In this document: piece after piece, positions 63,040 through 64,000 of the stretch
Layout: the number at the start of each line of letters is the position of its first letter
How positions within the stretch are numbered: position 1 is the stretch's first letter
From: Solirubrobacteraceae bacterium
Lineage (GTDB): Bacteria; Actinomycetota; Thermoleophilia; Solirubrobacterales; Solirubrobacteraceae
Length of the DNA: 64,000 bases
Assembly: GCA_029263125.1 (NCBI GenBank)
Contig: JAJCYD010000007.1
Span: 124,001 to 188,000 of the forward strand
Direction: 5' to 3'
The notes under the pieces: model-generated
What the model was told of the DNA's origin: nothing
What the model saw: the letters and a program-made list of their open reading frames with translations, nothing else
Databases searched by the model: none
Program-made: the position numbers and the translations under genes

Positions 63040-63480
63040 ATGTCCGAGCTCCTGACGATCGGCGAGGTCGCACGACGCAGCGGCGTCGCCACATCGGCAT
63101 TGCGCTACTACGACGAGCGGGGCCTGATCACATCCCAGCGAGCCGGCTCGGGACACCGCCGCTATCAGCGCCCCGTGCTGCGGCGGATCGCGTTCATCGT
63201 GTTCGCTCAGCGGGTCGGGCTCACGCTCGACGACATCGCCTCCGAGCTTGAGAAGCTGCCCGACAACCGCGTGCCGTCGCGACGCGACTGGTCGCGGCTG
63301 TCGGCCACCTGGACGGCGCGCATCGACGCGCGCATCGCCGAGCTCGAACTCCTGAAGAGCGGCCTCACCAGGTGCATCGGCTGCGGCTGCCTGTCGTTGG
63401 ACCGCTGCCAGCTGACCAATCCCGGCGACCGCGCCGCCGGCCTCGGCCCCGGACCGGCGTACTGGATGGGGAATCTATGA
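63040..63480 (+). CDS. soxR: Redox-sensing MerR-family regulator SoxR
   Basis: A 146-residue transcription factor with MerR helix-turn-helix (TIGEVARRSGVATSALRYYD), dimerising helix and a [2Fe-2S] site Cys112, Cys115, Cys117 and Cys123 in CIGCGCLSLDRC. Oxidation of the cluster by redox-cycling compounds activates target promoters. The ATG at 63040 gives the family N-terminus; an ATG four codons earlier is less likely. A palindromic operator lies just upstream. The stop overlaps the convergent aldo/keto reductase by 6 bases. Confidence 0.92.
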   Translation: MSELLTIGEVARRSGVATSALRYYDERGLITSQRAGSGHRRYQRPVLRRIAFIVFAQRVGLTLDDIASELEKLPDNRVPSRRDWSRLSATWTARIDARIAELELLKSGLTRCIGCGCLSLDRCQLTNPGDRAAGLGPGPAYWMGNL

Positions 63481-64000
63481 CCCCATCGTCGTGCGGTGGT
63501 CGTCGATGAGGCCGAGGGCGTCGCCGTGCACCATCGAGTCGGCGTCGAAGTCGCCGGGAAAGCCGAGCTCGATACGACTGGCCTCGTCGAGGCGCTCGAG
63601 CTCGCTCGCGTCGAGGTCGAACTCGACGGCCGAGACGGCGTCGGTCATCTGCGCTTCGGTGCGCACACCGACGATCGGGATGGTCACCGCACGGTGCTGC
63701 TGAGCGCGCAGCCAGGCGATCGCCAGCCGGCTGGCGCTCACGCCACGCGCCGCGGCAACCTCGTTGAGCGCATCGCAGATCAGCAGGTCGCGCTCCGACG
63801 GCGTCCTGTCGGCCCAGCGACCGTCGGCCGGGCGGTCGCGGTCTGATCCGAAGCGGCCGGTCAGCAGGCCGCCGCCGAGCGGCGCCCACGCCGTGACGGC
63901 AAGATCCAGCGCCCGCGCCATCGGCAGCAGCTCGCGCTCCACGTCGCGCCGCACCAGGCTGTAGGGCACCTGCAGCGCGCTGAAGCGCTGCAGGCCGCGT
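63475..64000 (-). CDS. Aldo/keto reductase, N-terminus beyond window
   Basis: The C-terminal 175 or so residues of a 300-odd residue reductase: VPYSLVRRDVERELLPMARA, AWAPLGGGLLTGRFG and the NADP-binding IPIVGVRTEAQMTDAVSAVE. The catalytic tetrad lies beyond position 64000. The downstream end overlaps soxR by 6 bases tail to tail. A role in redox or carbonyl stress would fit SoxR, but the convergent arrangement gives no direct evidence. Confidence 0.88.
   Translation of the reverse strand, partial: RGLQRFSALQVPYSLVRRDVERELLPMARALDLAVTAWAPLGGGLLTGRFGSDRDRPADGRWADRTPSERDLLICDALNEVAAARGVSASRLAIAWLRAQQHRAVTIPIVGVRTEAQMTDAVSAVEFDLDASELERLDEASRIELGFPGDFDADSMVHGDALGLIDDHRTTMGS

Overview
The window is chromosomal DNA from a very GC-rich bacterium. 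Densely packed genes with GTG starts and ATGA/GTGA stop-start overlaps, an actinobacterial-type fabD-fabH-fabG-acpP-fabF operon, a B12-dependent ribonucleotide reductase with a C-terminal zinc ribbon, and several membrane-anchored LuxR regulators point to a deep-branching actinobacterium. The order Solirubrobacterales (Thermoleophilia) is my best guess from gene style. No rRNA, tRNA, CRISPR array or intact mobile element was found.

Layout. 1-3350 (minus): type II fatty-acid synthesis operon, fabF cut by the window edge. 3645-7055: class II ribonucleotide reductase nrdJ carrying a 162-residue mini-intein inside its catalytic loop. 7056-8520: a graveyard of fragments (six short direct repeats and an IstA-like piece, an RHS YD-repeat fragment, a CdiI-type immunity gene, a frameshifted RNase A-like CdiA toxin tip, a P450 C-terminus). 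8524-15012: exported proteins (RTX-repeat protein, phospholipase A2, SdrD-B-type protein) with three LuxR-type regulators. 15220-33526: metabolic and housekeeping genes: two VOC proteins, nicotinate phosphoribosyltransferase, a frameshifted sigma factor/glutamine amidotransferase fusion, an MFS transporter with a 5' frameshift, a SOD-like/cupredoxin lipoprotein, a FAD oxidoreductase, a Rieske-ThDP enzyme fusion, an aldo/keto reductase, an LLM oxidoreductase, an orphan phosphoribulokinase-type enzyme, SRPBCC proteins and an LCP protein.

33554-55692 is a near-complete aerobic cobalamin locus. Two divergent cobalamin riboswitches (34617-34710 minus, 34780-34867 plus) control cobalt uptake (cbtB-cbtA) and cobG-cobH-cobIJ-cobF. 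cobK is convergent to the latter. A third riboswitch (54763-54851 minus) heads a long minus-strand operon: phosphatase, cobD, cobQ, cobN, chlI/chlD-type chelatase, cobO, cobB, a cobU-cobC fusion, cobL and cobM. cobS runs the other way at 54904. Together these cover precorrin-2 to the late nucleotide-loop steps; cobA, a CobT-type phosphoribosyltransferase and bluB are not in the window. The locus makes the cofactor that nrdJ needs.

55861-64000: an alpha/beta hydrolase, a coiled-coil membrane protein, prfC, a GH65 disaccharide phosphorylase with a beta-phosphoglucomutase-like HAD enzyme, soxR with a palindromic operator, and a truncated aldo/keto reductase. At least four apparent frameshifts (about 8075, 17510, 18335 and 19170) mean that some broken genes could be sequence errors rather than decay.
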